A stretch of 45,574 nucleotides of DNA from an uncultured Novosphingobium sp. (GTDB lineage: Bacteria; Pseudomonadota; Alphaproteobacteria; Sphingomonadales; Sphingomonadaceae): assembly GCA_937864195.1 (NCBI GenBank), contig CALMJG010000028.1, positions 1 to 45,574 on the forward strand. Reading direction: 5' to 3'. The position numbers and the translations under genes are program-made. Every line of letters starts with the position of its first letter. Positions within the stretch are counted from its first letter, which is position 1. The notes beneath the pieces were generated by a model. It made no database searches and was not told the DNA's origin. It saw nothing but the letters and a program-made list of their open reading frames with translations. Below, piece after piece: positions 1 through 8,351 of this stretch.

Positions 1-314
1 AAGGGATCGGGCAGGGGCGGATCACCGCCAACCTCGAAGGCGCGCCGATCGACACGCAGTTCCGCATTTCGGACGAGGAAGGGCTGGACTGGGTCGCCCG
101 CCTGCTGCGCGAGGAAGGGCTGTGCCTGGGGCTGTCGTCGGGCATCAACGTCGCGGGCGCGGTGGCGCTGGGGCGGCAGCTGGTGGCCGAGGGGCGTGAG
201 GATGCGCGCGTGGCGACGATCCTGTGCGACACCGGCTTCCGCTATCTCTCCTCGCTCTACAATGCCGAATGGCTGCGGGCGAAGGAATTGCCGGTATTCC
301 CCTGGCTGGCGTGA
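1..314 (+). CDS. cysK: Cysteine synthase (O-acetylserine sulfhydrylase), C-terminal part
   Basis: This is the C-terminal ~103 residues of a PLP-dependent cysteine synthase, cut by the window edge; the frame starts at base 3 and stops at TGA 312-314. The visible stretch reads GIGQGRITANLEGAPID, then LCLGLSSGINVAGA, then ATILCDTGFRYLSSLYN and a terminal FPWLA. The SSGxN segment and the late LCDTGxRY segment are typical of the CysK/CysM fold, where they help bind PLP and close the active site. The enzyme makes cysteine from O-acetylserine and sulfide in the cytoplasm, which fits the sulfur assimilation block near 31.5-37.6 kb. The N-terminal half with the PLP lysine is outside the window, so CysK cannot be separated from CysM or a cystathionine beta-synthase relative. 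Confidence 0.85.
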   Translation, partial: GIGQGRITANLEGAPIDTQFRISDEEGLDWVARLLREEGLCLGLSSGINVAGAVALGRQLVAEGREDARVATILCDTGFRYLSSLYNAEWLRAKELPVFPWLA

Positions 315-332
315 TCGGCTAGAAGGCCGGCG

Positions 333-662
333 ATGGCAAGCAAACCGCCGCAATCGTCCCGCGTGGTCGATACTCCGCAGTTCTTCGTGCCGCCTTCGGT
401 GCGCGAGCTTCGCGCCCAGGCTGTCCAGCGACTGCAGGCTGGGCTATTCGGCCTTGCGGCGATCGTGCTGATCGTGGGCCTTGCCAACATCATCAATGAC
501 CGTGCGCGGCTGGCCGACGCGGAGGCAGGCAAGCCTGCCGCCGCCGTCACCAAGGATGGGGCGGCACAGAACGATCCGCTTGCCGAGATCGGGATAGTCC
601 CCGCGACCAGGCCCGACGCGGCCGCCTCGTCGACCAGTTCCGCCTCGCCGCGTGGCCGCTAG
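333..662 (+). CDS. Small membrane-anchored protein of unknown function
   Basis: The 109-residue product is not a family I recognise. Residues ~35-52 form one hydrophobic helix (LFGLAAIVLIVGLANII), preceded by a basic N-terminus and followed by an Ala/Ser/Pro-rich tail. This suggests a single-pass protein with a short soluble tail, possibly periplasmic. It starts 18 bp after the cysteine synthase stop and its last codons overlap the GTG start of the next gene by 11 bp, so the two are probably co-translated. Codon use looks like that of its neighbours. Function is unknown; pairing with the next gene is the only clue. Confidence 0.6.
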   Translation: MASKPPQSSRVVDTPQFFVPPSVRELRAQAVQRLQAGLFGLAAIVLIVGLANIINDRARLADAEAGKPAAAVTKDGAAQNDPLAEIGIVPATRPDAAASSTSSASPRGR

Positions 663-1416
663 GCGGCGGCTGCCGCCCCTTGCGTTGTTGCTTGGGGCGC
701 TGCTGCTGGCTGCGGCGCTTGGGCTGGGCGCATGGCTTGGATCTGGCCGCGCGCCCGCACAGGGCGAGGCGCCGGTCGGCCTGTTCACCACCCTGCCGAT
801 CCTGTGGAACGAGGCGGATGACGTCGCCGGCCTGCTGAACGACACCGCACCGCCCCACTGGGCGCGGGCCGTGCTGGCGCGGCGGGGGCCGATCGCCGCG
901 CTCGATACGCTGGCAGGACCTGAAGGCTACGGCCCGCTGGAGCGCCTGCGGCATCTGGTGATCGCCCAGCCGCGCCCGCTGAGCCCCGGCGAAAACGTCG
1001 CGCTCGATACATGGGTGCGGGGCGGGGGGCACCTGCTGCTGATCGCCGATCCGGCGCTGACCGAGCAATCGCGCTTTGCCCTGGGCGATCCGCGCCGACC
1101 GCAAGGGCTGGTGCTGCTCTCCCCGATCCTGCGCCGCTGGGGGCTGGAGCTGCAATTCGACGATGTCCAGCCGCCCGGCGAGCGCGAGGTGCGGGCCGGC
1201 GGCCTGGTCCTGCCGGTCAATCTGCCCGGGCGCTTCGCGATTGCCGGGGCGGGGAACTGCCGCTTGTGGGGCGAGGGCCTGGCGGTGACCTGCGCCGTTG
1301 GCCAGGGCCGGGTGGTGGCGCTGGCAGATGCGGCCGTGCTGGAGCGTTCGGACGCGGACGGGAATCGGGCCACGGCGCTTTCCGGGCTGCTCGACCTGGC
1401 CTTCGCGGCGCGCTGA
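652..1416 (+). CDS. DUF4350-like signal-anchored protein
   Basis: The 254-residue product begins with a strong membrane segment (LALLLGALLLAAALGLGAWL, about residues 9-28) that is either a signal peptide or an anchor. The rest is a soluble alpha/beta domain. A central segment, DTWVRGGGHLLLIADPAL, resembles the glycine-rich core of DUF4350 and GldG-type domains, which adopt a glutamine-amidotransferase-like fold but usually lack catalytic residues. The frame also ends in a plausible beta segment, GQGRVVALADAAVLE. The GTG start at 652 overlaps the preceding gene, and no other early start fits the hydrophobic segment better. The family link comes from motif memory and is tentative; a role in the envelope is inferred from the anchor and from its place next to the dcw cluster. 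Confidence 0.6.
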   Translation: MAARRRLPPLALLLGALLLAAALGLGAWLGSGRAPAQGEAPVGLFTTLPILWNEADDVAGLLNDTAPPHWARAVLARRGPIAALDTLAGPEGYGPLERLRHLVIAQPRPLSPGENVALDTWVRGGGHLLLIADPALTEQSRFALGDPRRPQGLVLLSPILRRWGLELQFDDVQPPGEREVRAGGLVLPVNLPGRFAIAGAGNCRLWGEGLAVTCAVGQGRVVALADAAVLERSDADGNRATALSGLLDLAFAAR

Positions 1417-1757
1417 TCGCGGACATTCCGGGAAATTGCGGGACAGGCGCGCGGCCCTTGCGGAGTCGTGCGGTAAACCCCTGATTCTTCGTTGGAACAA
1501 AAGCAAAACCCGGGGTTTCCAAAGGTGAACAGCTTCTGAATCAAAGCTATATTACTCAATTGTTTACCGTCTGCTCCCGTGAAATCCCGCAATTTTCCCT
1601 TCCATCCTCGCTGAAGCAGCGGTAAGGAGTCGTTTCATCGACATCGAATGTCACCACCGCACCCATTCCGGGTGATCCGGCCGCGAGTTTACGCGTGGCC
1701 GGAAGGGGGGAGGCTTTTGCGGCCGGGGGCTATCCCGGAGGGTAATGGGGCAGCAGC
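1417..1757 (+). promoter_or_regulatory. Structured leader and promoter region of the dcw cluster
   Basis: This 341-bp stretch has no gene I can support. It is visibly more AT-rich around 1480-1600 than its surroundings. It holds nested inverted repeats: GGGAAATTGCGGGA (1430-1443) against TCCCGCAATTTTCCC (1585-1599), CGGTAAAC (1471-1478) against GTTTACCG (1562-1569), TGATTC (1482-1487) against GAATCA (1538-1543), and AAACCC-G-GGGTTT (1506-1518). Nearer to mraZ are a 9-bp hairpin (1677-1685 with 1694-1702, one G-U pair) and CCGGG/CCCGG (1723-1727 with 1734-1738). TATATT at 1548-1553 could be a -10 element, but no good -35 is in place. GANTC sites lie at 1463, 1483, 1538 and 1627. It must contain the main dcw promoter by position; details are inference. 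Confidence 0.55.
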
Positions 1758-2261
1758 GTGGACCAGGCGAGGCCGGTCAGTTACAGCGGTCAGGGGTTCT
1801 CGCTACTTGGCGAGAAGGGCCGCTTCGTGCTGCCTCCCGAATTCCGCAAGGCCGTTCGCGAATCCGGCCAGGGCGAGCGGATTCTGTGCCTTACCCGCCA
1901 TTCAAAGTGGAAGTGCCTGATCGGCTTTGGCCTGGGGCGTGTCGCGCAGTTCGAAGCGGAACTGGACCGGGAAGAGCGCATCGCGCTGGAGCGCGGGCAG
2001 GACTTCGACCGCGAGATGCGCGCAGCGCAGCTTTACGGCTTCACCCAGGTGCCGTTTGACGACAGCGGTCGTTTCGTCCTGCCGGAACGCTATTTCCGCC
2101 TCGGCGGGCTGACTGACGCGGTCTACTTCCAGGGCGGCGGCCTGCAGTTCACTCTGTGGAGCCCGGAAGAACTGGCGAAGATGAGCGACGGCTGGCTCGA
2201 CGCGCAAGAGGCCTGCCTCGATCTGGCGGCGCGCGCCCGTGCCGGGAAGAACGGCAAATGA
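1758..2261 (+). CDS. mraZ: Transcriptional regulator MraZ
   Basis: MraZ is the dcw-encoded DNA-binding protein that forms rings of AbrB-like double domains and, in studied bacteria, controls its own operon. The 167-residue product shows the two repeats: [20 protein letters not shown] near residue 8 and [17 protein letters not shown] near residue 97. The second repeat has the conserved DxxxR (DDSGR); in the first the aspartate is replaced by glycine (GEKGR). GTG at 1758 is the only start available after the in-frame TAA at 1743-1745; the purine-rich GGAGGG at 1737-1742 is too far away to be an ideal ribosome binding site. The stop overlaps the rsmH start by 4 bp. Identity is secure from the domain pattern and place; autoregulation here is assumed from the family. 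Confidence 0.92.
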   Translation: MDQARPVSYSGQGFSLLGEKGRFVLPPEFRKAVRESGQGERILCLTRHSKWKCLIGFGLGRVAQFEAELDREERIALERGQDFDREMRAAQLYGFTQVPFDDSGRFVLPERYFRLGGLTDAVYFQGGGLQFTLWSPEELAKMSDGWLDAQEACLDLAARARAGKNGK

Positions 2262-3205
2262 GCGCCCCGCACATCCCCGTCCTGCTCGATGAAGTGATCG
2301 CCGCGCTGGCGCCCGCCCCGGGGGCGGTGATTGTCGATGCGACCTTCGGGGCGGGCGGCTACACCCGCCGGATCCTCGATGCCGGGGCGACCGTCCACGC
2401 CTTCGACCGCGATCCCGACGCGATCGCCGCTGGCCGGGCCTGGCCGGAAACGCGCGAGAACCCGCCGCGCCTGGTGCTCCACCCGCGCCGCTTCTCCGAA
2501 ATGGTTGCCAGCCTGGCCGAAGCCGGCGTGGCGCGGGTCGACGGGGTGGTGATGGACATCGGCGTCTCCTCGATGCAGCTCGACCAGCCGCAGCGCGGAT
2601 TTGCCTTCGCTTCCGATGGACCGCTCGACATGCGCATGGGGCAGAGCGGGCCTTCGGCCGCCGACTTCCTCAACACCGCGCCCGAAGGCGAGATTGCCGA
2701 CGTGCTCTACCGCTTCGGGGAAGAGCGCCAGTCGCGCCGGGTCGCCCGCGCGATCGTCGCCGCGCGCCCGCTGGAGACGACCGGCGAGCTGGCCGCTGTC
2801 GTCCGCAAGGCGCTGGGCCACCGGCCCGGCGCGCCAAAGGATCCCGCAACCCGCAGCTTCCAGGCGGTGCGCATCCACGTGAACGCCGAACTGGACGAGC
2901 TGGAAAGCGGGCTTGCCGCCGCCGAAGCGCTGCTGGTCCCCGGCGGACGGCTGGCCGTGGTCAGCTTTCACAGCCTGGAAGACCGGATCGCCAAGCAGTT
3001 CCTGCGCGAGGCCGCGGGCGCCATGGGGCAGGGCTCGCGCCATCTGCCCGCCGCCGCGCCGCGCTTTGCGCCGACCTTTGCCGAGGTCGCCAAGGCCGTC
3101 CGGGCCGGCGAGGCCGAGCTTGCGCGCAACCCGCGCGCCCGCTCCGCCACGCTGCGGTCCGCCCGGCGCACCGATGCCCCGGCGCGCGAAAGGAAGGCGG
3201 CATGA
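2258..3205 (+). CDS. rsmH: 16S rRNA (cytosine1402-N4)-methyltransferase RsmH
   Basis: RsmH (MraW) methylates N4 of C1402 in the 16S rRNA decoding centre using S-adenosylmethionine. The 315-residue protein opens with HIPVLLDEV (residues 5-13) and the cofactor-binding motif [11 protein letters not shown] (26-36). Further family marks are [17 protein letters not shown] and, near residue 232, [11 protein letters not shown]. The ATG at 2258 overlaps the mraZ stop (ATGA). The frame stays open upstream through mraZ, but that extension lacks family similarity. The basic C-terminal tail is usual. The stop overlaps the ftsL start by 4 bp, so translation is probably coupled along the cluster. Confidence 0.96.
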   Translation: MSAPHIPVLLDEVIAALAPAPGAVIVDATFGAGGYTRRILDAGATVHAFDRDPDAIAAGRAWPETRENPPRLVLHPRRFSEMVASLAEAGVARVDGVVMDIGVSSMQLDQPQRGFAFASDGPLDMRMGQSGPSAADFLNTAPEGEIADVLYRFGEERQSRRVARAIVAARPLETTGELAAVVRKALGHRPGAPKDPATRSFQAVRIHVNAELDELESGLAAAEALLVPGGRLAVVSFHSLEDRIAKQFLREAAGAMGQGSRHLPAAAPRFAPTFAEVAKAVRAGEAELARNPRARSATLRSARRTDAPARERKAA

Positions 3206-3702
3206 CCCGTGACCGGCTCCATTCCATCGGCTGGGCGGCCGTCCTGCTCGTCTGCCTTGCCGTGACCCTGGCCCTGACCTTCAGGGTCAATGCGGTCAAA
3301 AGCCAGGTGCGGCTGACCGAGCGCAAGATCGTTGCGGTGCGGCAGGACAAGCTGCTGCTCGAGACGGAGTTCGAGACGCGCGCCAACCAGCAGCAGCTGC
3401 GCAGTCTCAACGATGTCGAGTTCGGCTACCAGGCCCCGACGGCGGAGCAATACCTTGCGGGCGAGCGCCAGCTGGCCATGCTGGGCAAGCCGCGCGCGCC
3501 CGATGCCCCCAGCCCGATCCGCGTTGCCAGCGCCGACGATCTGGGTGACGATGTCAGCGGGTTCCCGGCGATGGTTTCGCCGCTGACCGGCAAGGCCATG
3601 GCCGCCGAGGCACCGCGCGGCGAAGCCCGCAAGCCGGTTACCGCCGCCACGCTGGCCCGGCGGCTGGGCGAAGTCGAGCAGCTGGAGGACCGCCGCCCGT
3701 GA
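3202..3702 (+). CDS. ftsL: Cell division protein FtsL
   Basis: FtsL is a bitopic divisome protein that pairs with FtsB through a periplasmic coiled coil and helps activate FtsW-FtsI. The product has a short basic N-terminus, one membrane helix (about residues 9-27, [19 protein letters not shown]) and then a heptad-like segment with [17 protein letters not shown], followed by an Ala/Pro-rich tail. At 166 residues it is longer than the enterobacterial protein because of this C-terminal tail. Sequence similarity in the family is low, so the call rests on topology, coiled coil and the fixed place between rsmH and ftsI. It overlaps both neighbours by 4 bp. Confidence 0.88.
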   Translation: MTRDRLHSIGWAAVLLVCLAVTLALTFRVNAVKSQVRLTERKIVAVRQDKLLLETEFETRANQQQLRSLNDVEFGYQAPTAEQYLAGERQLAMLGKPRAPDAPSPIRVASADDLGDDVSGFPAMVSPLTGKAMAAEAPRGEARKPVTAATLARRLGEVEQLEDRRP

Positions 3703-5438
3703 ACGCGCCATCCGTCGCGATCTCTGTTTCCACCGCGATCTCCTCGGGCCGGGGCGAATTGGTCAACGTCCGCCAGCGTTCGCTGCTGATGGCGAAGTGG
3801 CGGGTGCTGTGGGTGGTCGCGGGGTTCCTGCTGATTGCCGTTACCGCCATCCTGCGCCTGGCCTTCCTTGGCCTGTTCGCCAATGCGCCGACCCAGCAGG
3901 ACATGGCCAGCGCCCTGCTGCCGCCGCGCGGCGACATCGTCGACCGCAATGGCGTGCCGCTGGCCCGCGCGTTCCCCGCCTATTCGCTGTGGTACAACCC
4001 GGCGGCGCTGGGCGAAGGCGGGCCGCCGCTGGTGCGCAAGCCTGCCGAAGTGGCCGCGGCCCTGGCGGCCGTGTTCCCGGATCTTGACGCGCAGGCCCTT
4101 GCCCGCCGGCTGGCGGAGGGCCGCCCGGGCTACCTGCGCCGCCGAATCCTGCCCGAAGATGCCAACCGCATCCACCAGCTGGGCGAGCCCGCGCTGGAGT
4201 TCCCGCGCGAGACCGAGCGGTTCTATCCGCAGGGATCGATGGCGGCCCACGTGCTGGGGTTCGTCGGGGCCGACGGGCATGGTCATATCGGGATGGAGCA
4301 GGTCTATGACCAGCGCCTGACCGATCCGGTGCAGCGCGGCGCGCCCGCCATGCTGTCGATCGATGCCCGCGTCCAGGGCGCGCTCGAGGACGAACTGATG
4401 AAGGGCATGCTGGAAAGCAATGCCATCGGCGCGGCGGGGATCATCCTTGATGTCGATACCGGCGAAGTGCTGGCGCTGGCCTCGCTCCCGGCCTTCAATC
4501 CCAACCTGATCGACCGCGCGGGCGAAGGGCACATCTTTAACCGCGTGACCAACCAGGTCTACGAACTGGGATCGACCTTCAAACCGATCAGCATTGCCGC
4601 CGCGATCGACGCGGGCGTGGTGACCGACATGTCGCGCCGCTACCAGTCGAACCGGCCGCTGCAGATCGGGGGCTTCTCGATCCGCGACAGCCACTCGTTC
4701 GGAGCATCGCTCAACATTCCGGAGGCACTGGTCCACTCGTCCAATATCGTCACCGCGCAGGTTGCCGACGAGCTGGGCGGTCAGCGCCTCAACGCCACCA
4801 TGCGCGCGCTGGGCATGGACCAGCGTCCGCAGATCGAGCTGCCCGCGCGCGGCATGCCGCTGTGGCCCAAGGGCAACTGGTCGCGCATCACCACCATGAC
4901 CGTATCCTTCGGTCACGGCATCGCCGTTACCCCGCTGCACCTTGCCAGCGCCTATGCGGCGCTGGTCAATGGCGGCATCTGGCGCCCGGCCACCCTGCAG
5001 AAGGTGGCGCCCGGTCAGGCCGTGCCCGGCCGCCGGGTGTTCAAGGCCAGCACCAGCGCGCGGATGCGCCAGTTGCTGCGGATGATCGTCGACGTGGGCA
5101 CCGGTCGCAATGCCGATGCGCCCGGCTTCCGTGTCGGCGGGAAGACCGGCTCGGCCGAAAAGCCGGGGGTGGGCGGCTATCGCCGCAGCTCGCTGGTGGC
5201 GACCTTCGCCGCAGCCTTCCCGATGGACCGCCCGCGCTATGTCGTGATCGCCATGCTGGACGAGCCGCAGGGCACTGCCGCCACGTCGGGCCAGCGCACC
5301 GCTGCCTGGAACACCGCGCCGGTGGTCGGCCGGGTCGTCCCGCGCATCGGCCCCCTGCTGGGGATCATGCCCGACGCCAACCACGACGTCGATATCTCCG
5401 ACATCGCCCCGCTGGTCGCGCGCGGGGACGGCGAATGA
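3699..5438 (+). CDS. ftsI: Septal peptidoglycan transpeptidase FtsI (PBP3)
   Basis: FtsI crosslinks septal peptidoglycan in the periplasm and works with the glycosyltransferase FtsW. The 579-residue protein has one N-terminal membrane helix (about residues 35-55), a PBP dimerisation domain starting with LPPRGDIVDRNG, and a transpeptidase domain with all three penicillin-binding motifs: STFK with the acylated serine at residue 292, SSN at 347-349, and KTGS at 482-485. Length is normal. The GTG start overlaps the ftsL stop (GTGA), and the stop overlaps murE by 4 bp. The product is the expected target of beta-lactams; no odd substitution is seen in the motifs. Confidence 0.96.
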   Translation: MNAPSVAISVSTAISSGRGELVNVRQRSLLMAKWRVLWVVAGFLLIAVTAILRLAFLGLFANAPTQQDMASALLPPRGDIVDRNGVPLARAFPAYSLWYNPAALGEGGPPLVRKPAEVAAALAAVFPDLDAQALARRLAEGRPGYLRRRILPEDANRIHQLGEPALEFPRETERFYPQGSMAAHVLGFVGADGHGHIGMEQVYDQRLTDPVQRGAPAMLSIDARVQGALEDELMKGMLESNAIGAAGIILDVDTGEVLALASLPAFNPNLIDRAGEGHIFNRVTNQVYELGSTFKPISIAAAIDAGVVTDMSRRYQSNRPLQIGGFSIRDSHSFGASLNIPEALVHSSNIVTAQVADELGGQRLNATMRALGMDQRPQIELPARGMPLWPKGNWSRITTMTVSFGHGIAVTPLHLASAYAALVNGGIWRPATLQKVAPGQAVPGRRVFKASTSARMRQLLRMIVDVGTGRNADAPGFRVGGKTGSAEKPGVGGYRRSSLVATFAAAFPMDRPRYVVIAMLDEPQGTAATSGQRTAAWNTAPVVGRVVPRIGPLLGIMPDANHDVDISDIAPLVARGDGE

Positions 5439-6883
5439 AGCTGCGGGCGCTGGCCGGGCGCATCGGCGTTCAGCTGCCCGAGAATGCCGACCGTGCAGTA
5501 ACCGGCTTCGCCATCGATCATCGCAAGGTCGCCCCCGGCACCGTGTTCGGCGCCTTTCCGGGCGCGCGGGTCAACGGCGAGGATTTCATTCCCGCCGCGA
5601 TCGCCGCCGGGGCCGTGGCCGTGGTCGCGCGGCCCGGGGCCCGGGTCGAAGGCGCGGTGCACATCGCCGATGCCGAGCCGCGCCGCGCCTTCGCGCGGCT
5701 AGCTGCTGGCTTCTATGTCCCCGTGCCCGAAACCGTCGTCGCTGTGACCGGGACCAACGGCAAGACCTCTACGGTCGAGCTGGTCCGCCAGCTCTGGCGG
5801 ATGGCCGGGCACCACGCCGCCTCGATCGGCACGCTGGGCGTGACCACTGCGGACGAGAGCGTTTCGACCGGGTTGACCACGCCCGATGTCGTCACCTTCT
5901 TCGCCAACATGACCGGCCTGGCGCGCGAAGGCGTGACCCATGTTGCCTATGAGGCGTCCAGCCACGGCCTCTCGCAGTTCCGCAACGAAGGGCTGCGCGT
6001 GCGGGCCGGAGCCTTTACCAACCTCAGCCGCGACCATCTCGATTACCACCCGACGATGGAGGACTATTTCGCCGCCAAGATGCGGCTGTTCGACGAGGTC
6101 GTCGAACCCTGCGGCGAGGCGGTGATCTGGGCGGACGACGAATGGTCCGCGCGCGCCATGGCCCATGCCGAGCGGCGCGGGCTGGGGCTGCTGACCGTGG
6201 GCACGCGCGGCAATGGCATCCGGCTGATCGCGCGCCGACCGACTACCCTTGGCCAGGTGCTGGAGATTGAGTACCAGGGCGAGGGCCGGCGGATCGAGTT
6301 GCCGCTGATCGGCGCCTACCAGGCCGCCAACGCGCTGGTCGCGGCGGGGCTGGTGATCGCCAGCGGCGGGGATTCGGCGCAGACCTTCGATGCCATGGCC
6401 CGGCTCCAGCCGGTGCGCGGACGGCTGGAACGCGCGGCGATTTCGCGCGCCGGCGCGCCCATCTACGTTGATTACGCGCACACGCCCGATGCGCTCGAGG
6501 CCGCCATTGCGGCGCTGCGTCCGCATTGCGTGGGGCGGCTGATCGTGGTGTTTGGCGCGGGCGGCGACCGGGATGCCGGCAAGCGTCCGCAGATGGGCGC
6601 GGTGGTGGCGGCGCAGGCCGAGCTCGGGATCGTCACCGACGACAATCCCCGCGGCGAGGAGCCCGCCGCGATCCGCGCCGCCGTGCTGGCGGGCGGAGCG
6701 GGGGCCCTGCGCGAGGTTGCGGATCGGCGCGAGGCTATCGCGGCGGCGATCGCCGAAGCCAAAGCTGGGGATATCGTGCTTGTCGCCGGCAAGGGGCACG
6801 AGCAGGGGCAGTATGTCGGTGCGGGCGAAAGCCTGCGGGTGCTGCCGTTCGATGATGTTACTGTTGCCAGGGAGTGTGCCTGA
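5435..6883 (+). CDS. murE: UDP-MurNAc-tripeptide synthetase MurE (meso-diaminopimelate-adding)
   Basis: MurE adds the third amino acid to UDP-MurNAc-L-Ala-D-Glu, using ATP. The 482-residue product has the Mur ligase ATP loop GTNGKTS (residues 106-112), the central ASSHGLSQFRNEGLRVRAGA segment, and DNPR at 403-406. In characterised MurE enzymes the DNPR motif recognises meso-diaminopimelate, so this organism is expected to make mDAP peptidoglycan as other Gram-negatives do. The start is the ATG at 5435, which overlaps the ftsI stop; an open extension further upstream runs through ftsI and is not coding in this frame. The stop shares one base with the murF start. Confidence 0.96.
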   Translation: MKLRALAGRIGVQLPENADRAVTGFAIDHRKVAPGTVFGAFPGARVNGEDFIPAAIAAGAVAVVARPGARVEGAVHIADAEPRRAFARLAAGFYVPVPETVVAVTGTNGKTSTVELVRQLWRMAGHHAASIGTLGVTTADESVSTGLTTPDVVTFFANMTGLAREGVTHVAYEASSHGLSQFRNEGLRVRAGAFTNLSRDHLDYHPTMEDYFAAKMRLFDEVVEPCGEAVIWADDEWSARAMAHAERRGLGLLTVGTRGNGIRLIARRPTTLGQVLEIEYQGEGRRIELPLIGAYQAANALVAAGLVIASGGDSAQTFDAMARLQPVRGRLERAAISRAGAPIYVDYAHTPDALEAAIAALRPHCVGRLIVVFGAGGDRDAGKRPQMGAVVAAQAELGIVTDDNPRGEEPAAIRAAVLAGGAGALREVADRREAIAAAIAEAKAGDIVLVAGKGHEQGQYVGAGESLRVLPFDDVTVARECA

Positions 6884-8343
6884 TGAATGCCCTAGCCCGG
6901 ATCCTCGAATGGCCCAGCGAAGCCGAGGACGCACTTGGCCTGGCGTTGTGGGACGCGGCCAGCCTGGCCCGGGCGATGGGTGGAACGGCGCACGGCGAAT
7001 TCCAGTGCTCGGGCGTGGAGATCGACAGCCGCGACGTGGTGCCGGGCGACCTGTTCTTCGCGCTGAAGGGCGAGGCGATGGACGGCCACCGCTTCGTGTC
7101 CGCCGCATTCCAGAAGGGTGCTGCGGCCGTGGTCGTGGACCGTGCGGTGGAGGGGCCGCACATCCTCGTTTCCGACACCTCAAGGGCGCTTGAGCTTCTT
7201 GCCGCAGCTGCGCGCGCGCGGGTCGATGCCCGGGTCATCGGCGTGACGGGATCGGTCGGCAAGACCGGGGTCAAGGAAGCCATCTTCGCCGCGCTCGACC
7301 GCGCCAGCCGGGGCAGGGCGCACCGTTCGGTCAAGAGCTACAACAACCATGTCGGCGTGCCGCTCAGCCTCGCGCGGATGCCCGCGCGCAGCCGCTTCGG
7401 CATTTTCGAGATGGGCATGAACCACGCGGGCGAGATTGCGGCCCTGACCCGCCAGGTCCGCCCGCACGTGGCGGTCATCACCACCATCGCCCCCGCCCAC
7501 ATCGAGAACCTGGGCAGCGAGAAAGCCATCGCCGACGCCAAGGCCGAGATTTTCGGCGGGCTGGAAGCCGGCGGCACGGCGGTAATCCCCGCCGACAGCC
7601 CGCATTATGAGCGACTGCGCGCGGCGGCACTTGCACTTGGCGCGAAGGTCGTCTCGTTCGGCAAGGCCGCTCATGCTGATGTGCGCCTGCTCGATGCCGT
7701 TTCCGCCCCCGGCGGCGGATCGCTGGTGACTGCCGACCTTGGCGATCGGCGCGTGTGCTACACCGTCGCCGCACCGGGCGAGCACTGGGTGGCCAATTCG
7801 CTGTGCGTGATGGCCGCAGTGCGCGCCGCCGGCGGCGATCTGGGCGCGGCCGGCCTGGCGCTGGCGGAACTGGCAGGGCTCAAGGGGCGCGGGGCACGCT
7901 TTGCCTGCAAGACCCAGGGCGGCGGCATCGCCATGGTGATCGACGAAAGCTATAACGCCAATCCCGCCTCGATGCGCGCAACCCTGACCCAATTGGGCAA
8001 GACCCCGGCGAACCGGCGGATCGTCGTGCTGGGGGCGATGAAGGAACTGGGCGAGCATGGCCCGGCCTATCACGCCGCGCTGGTCGAACCGCTTGCCGCC
8101 GCCCAGGCGGACTACGCGATCCTGGTTGGCGACGAGATGCAGCCCCTGGCCGACGAACTGGGGAAAGGGGCTGCCTCCGCGCTTGGCAAGGCGCTGCCCT
8201 TCGCGCATTGCGCTAATGCCCAAGAAGCGCTGGCCGTCCTTGAGGCATTCGGCGTGGAAGGCGGCGACGCGATCCTCGTCAAAGGGTCGAACTCCGTCGG
8301 GCTGGGGGCCCTGGTCTCCGCGCTCGAACAGAACAAGGAATAA
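6883..8343 (+). CDS. murF: UDP-MurNAc-tripeptide-D-alanyl-D-alanine ligase MurF
   Basis: MurF joins D-Ala-D-Ala to the UDP-MurNAc tripeptide to finish the pentapeptide precursor. The 486-residue protein has the N-terminal uridine-binding region [20 protein letters not shown], the ATP loop [11 protein letters not shown] (lysine 127) and the [13 protein letters not shown] segment typical of MurF. The loop reads GSVGKTG rather than the GTNGKT of the other Mur ligases; I believe this is common in alphaproteobacteria. ATG 6883 is chosen because AGGGAG at 6869-6874 sits 8 bp upstream; a GTG at 6874 would add only three residues. An 8-bp gap, the only one before ftsA, separates it from mraY. Confidence 0.95.
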   Translation: MNALARILEWPSEAEDALGLALWDAASLARAMGGTAHGEFQCSGVEIDSRDVVPGDLFFALKGEAMDGHRFVSAAFQKGAAAVVVDRAVEGPHILVSDTSRALELLAAAARARVDARVIGVTGSVGKTGVKEAIFAALDRASRGRAHRSVKSYNNHVGVPLSLARMPARSRFGIFEMGMNHAGEIAALTRQVRPHVAVITTIAPAHIENLGSEKAIADAKAEIFGGLEAGGTAVIPADSPHYERLRAAALALGAKVVSFGKAAHADVRLLDAVSAPGGGSLVTADLGDRRVCYTVAAPGEHWVANSLCVMAAVRAAGGDLGAAGLALAELAGLKGRGARFACKTQGGGIAMVIDESYNANPASMRATLTQLGKTPANRRIVVLGAMKELGEHGPAYHAALVEPLAAAQADYAILVGDEMQPLADELGKGAASALGKALPFAHCANAQEALAVLEAFGVEGGDAILVKGSNSVGLGALVSALEQNKE

Positions 8344-8351
8344 GGTCAGGC

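Noticed and set aside
1700..1757. MraZ boxes (tandem TGGG repeats) upstream of mraZ
   Set aside because: GGGG runs occur with about 20-bp spacing but only one true TGGG is seen, so the known box pattern is not met.
1648..1920. Open frame of 90 codons starting in the dcw leader and overlapping mraZ
   Set aside because: The AAGGAG-like element is about 18 bp before its ATG, too far, and the product is Arg/Ala/Pro-rich with no domain. Most of it overlaps mraZ in another frame.
3426..5384. Long antisense open frame of about 650 codons opposite ftsL and ftsI
   Set aside because: It is the complement of two secure genes. GC-rich DNA leaves antisense frames open, and the translation is Arg/Gly/His-rich without a recognisable domain.
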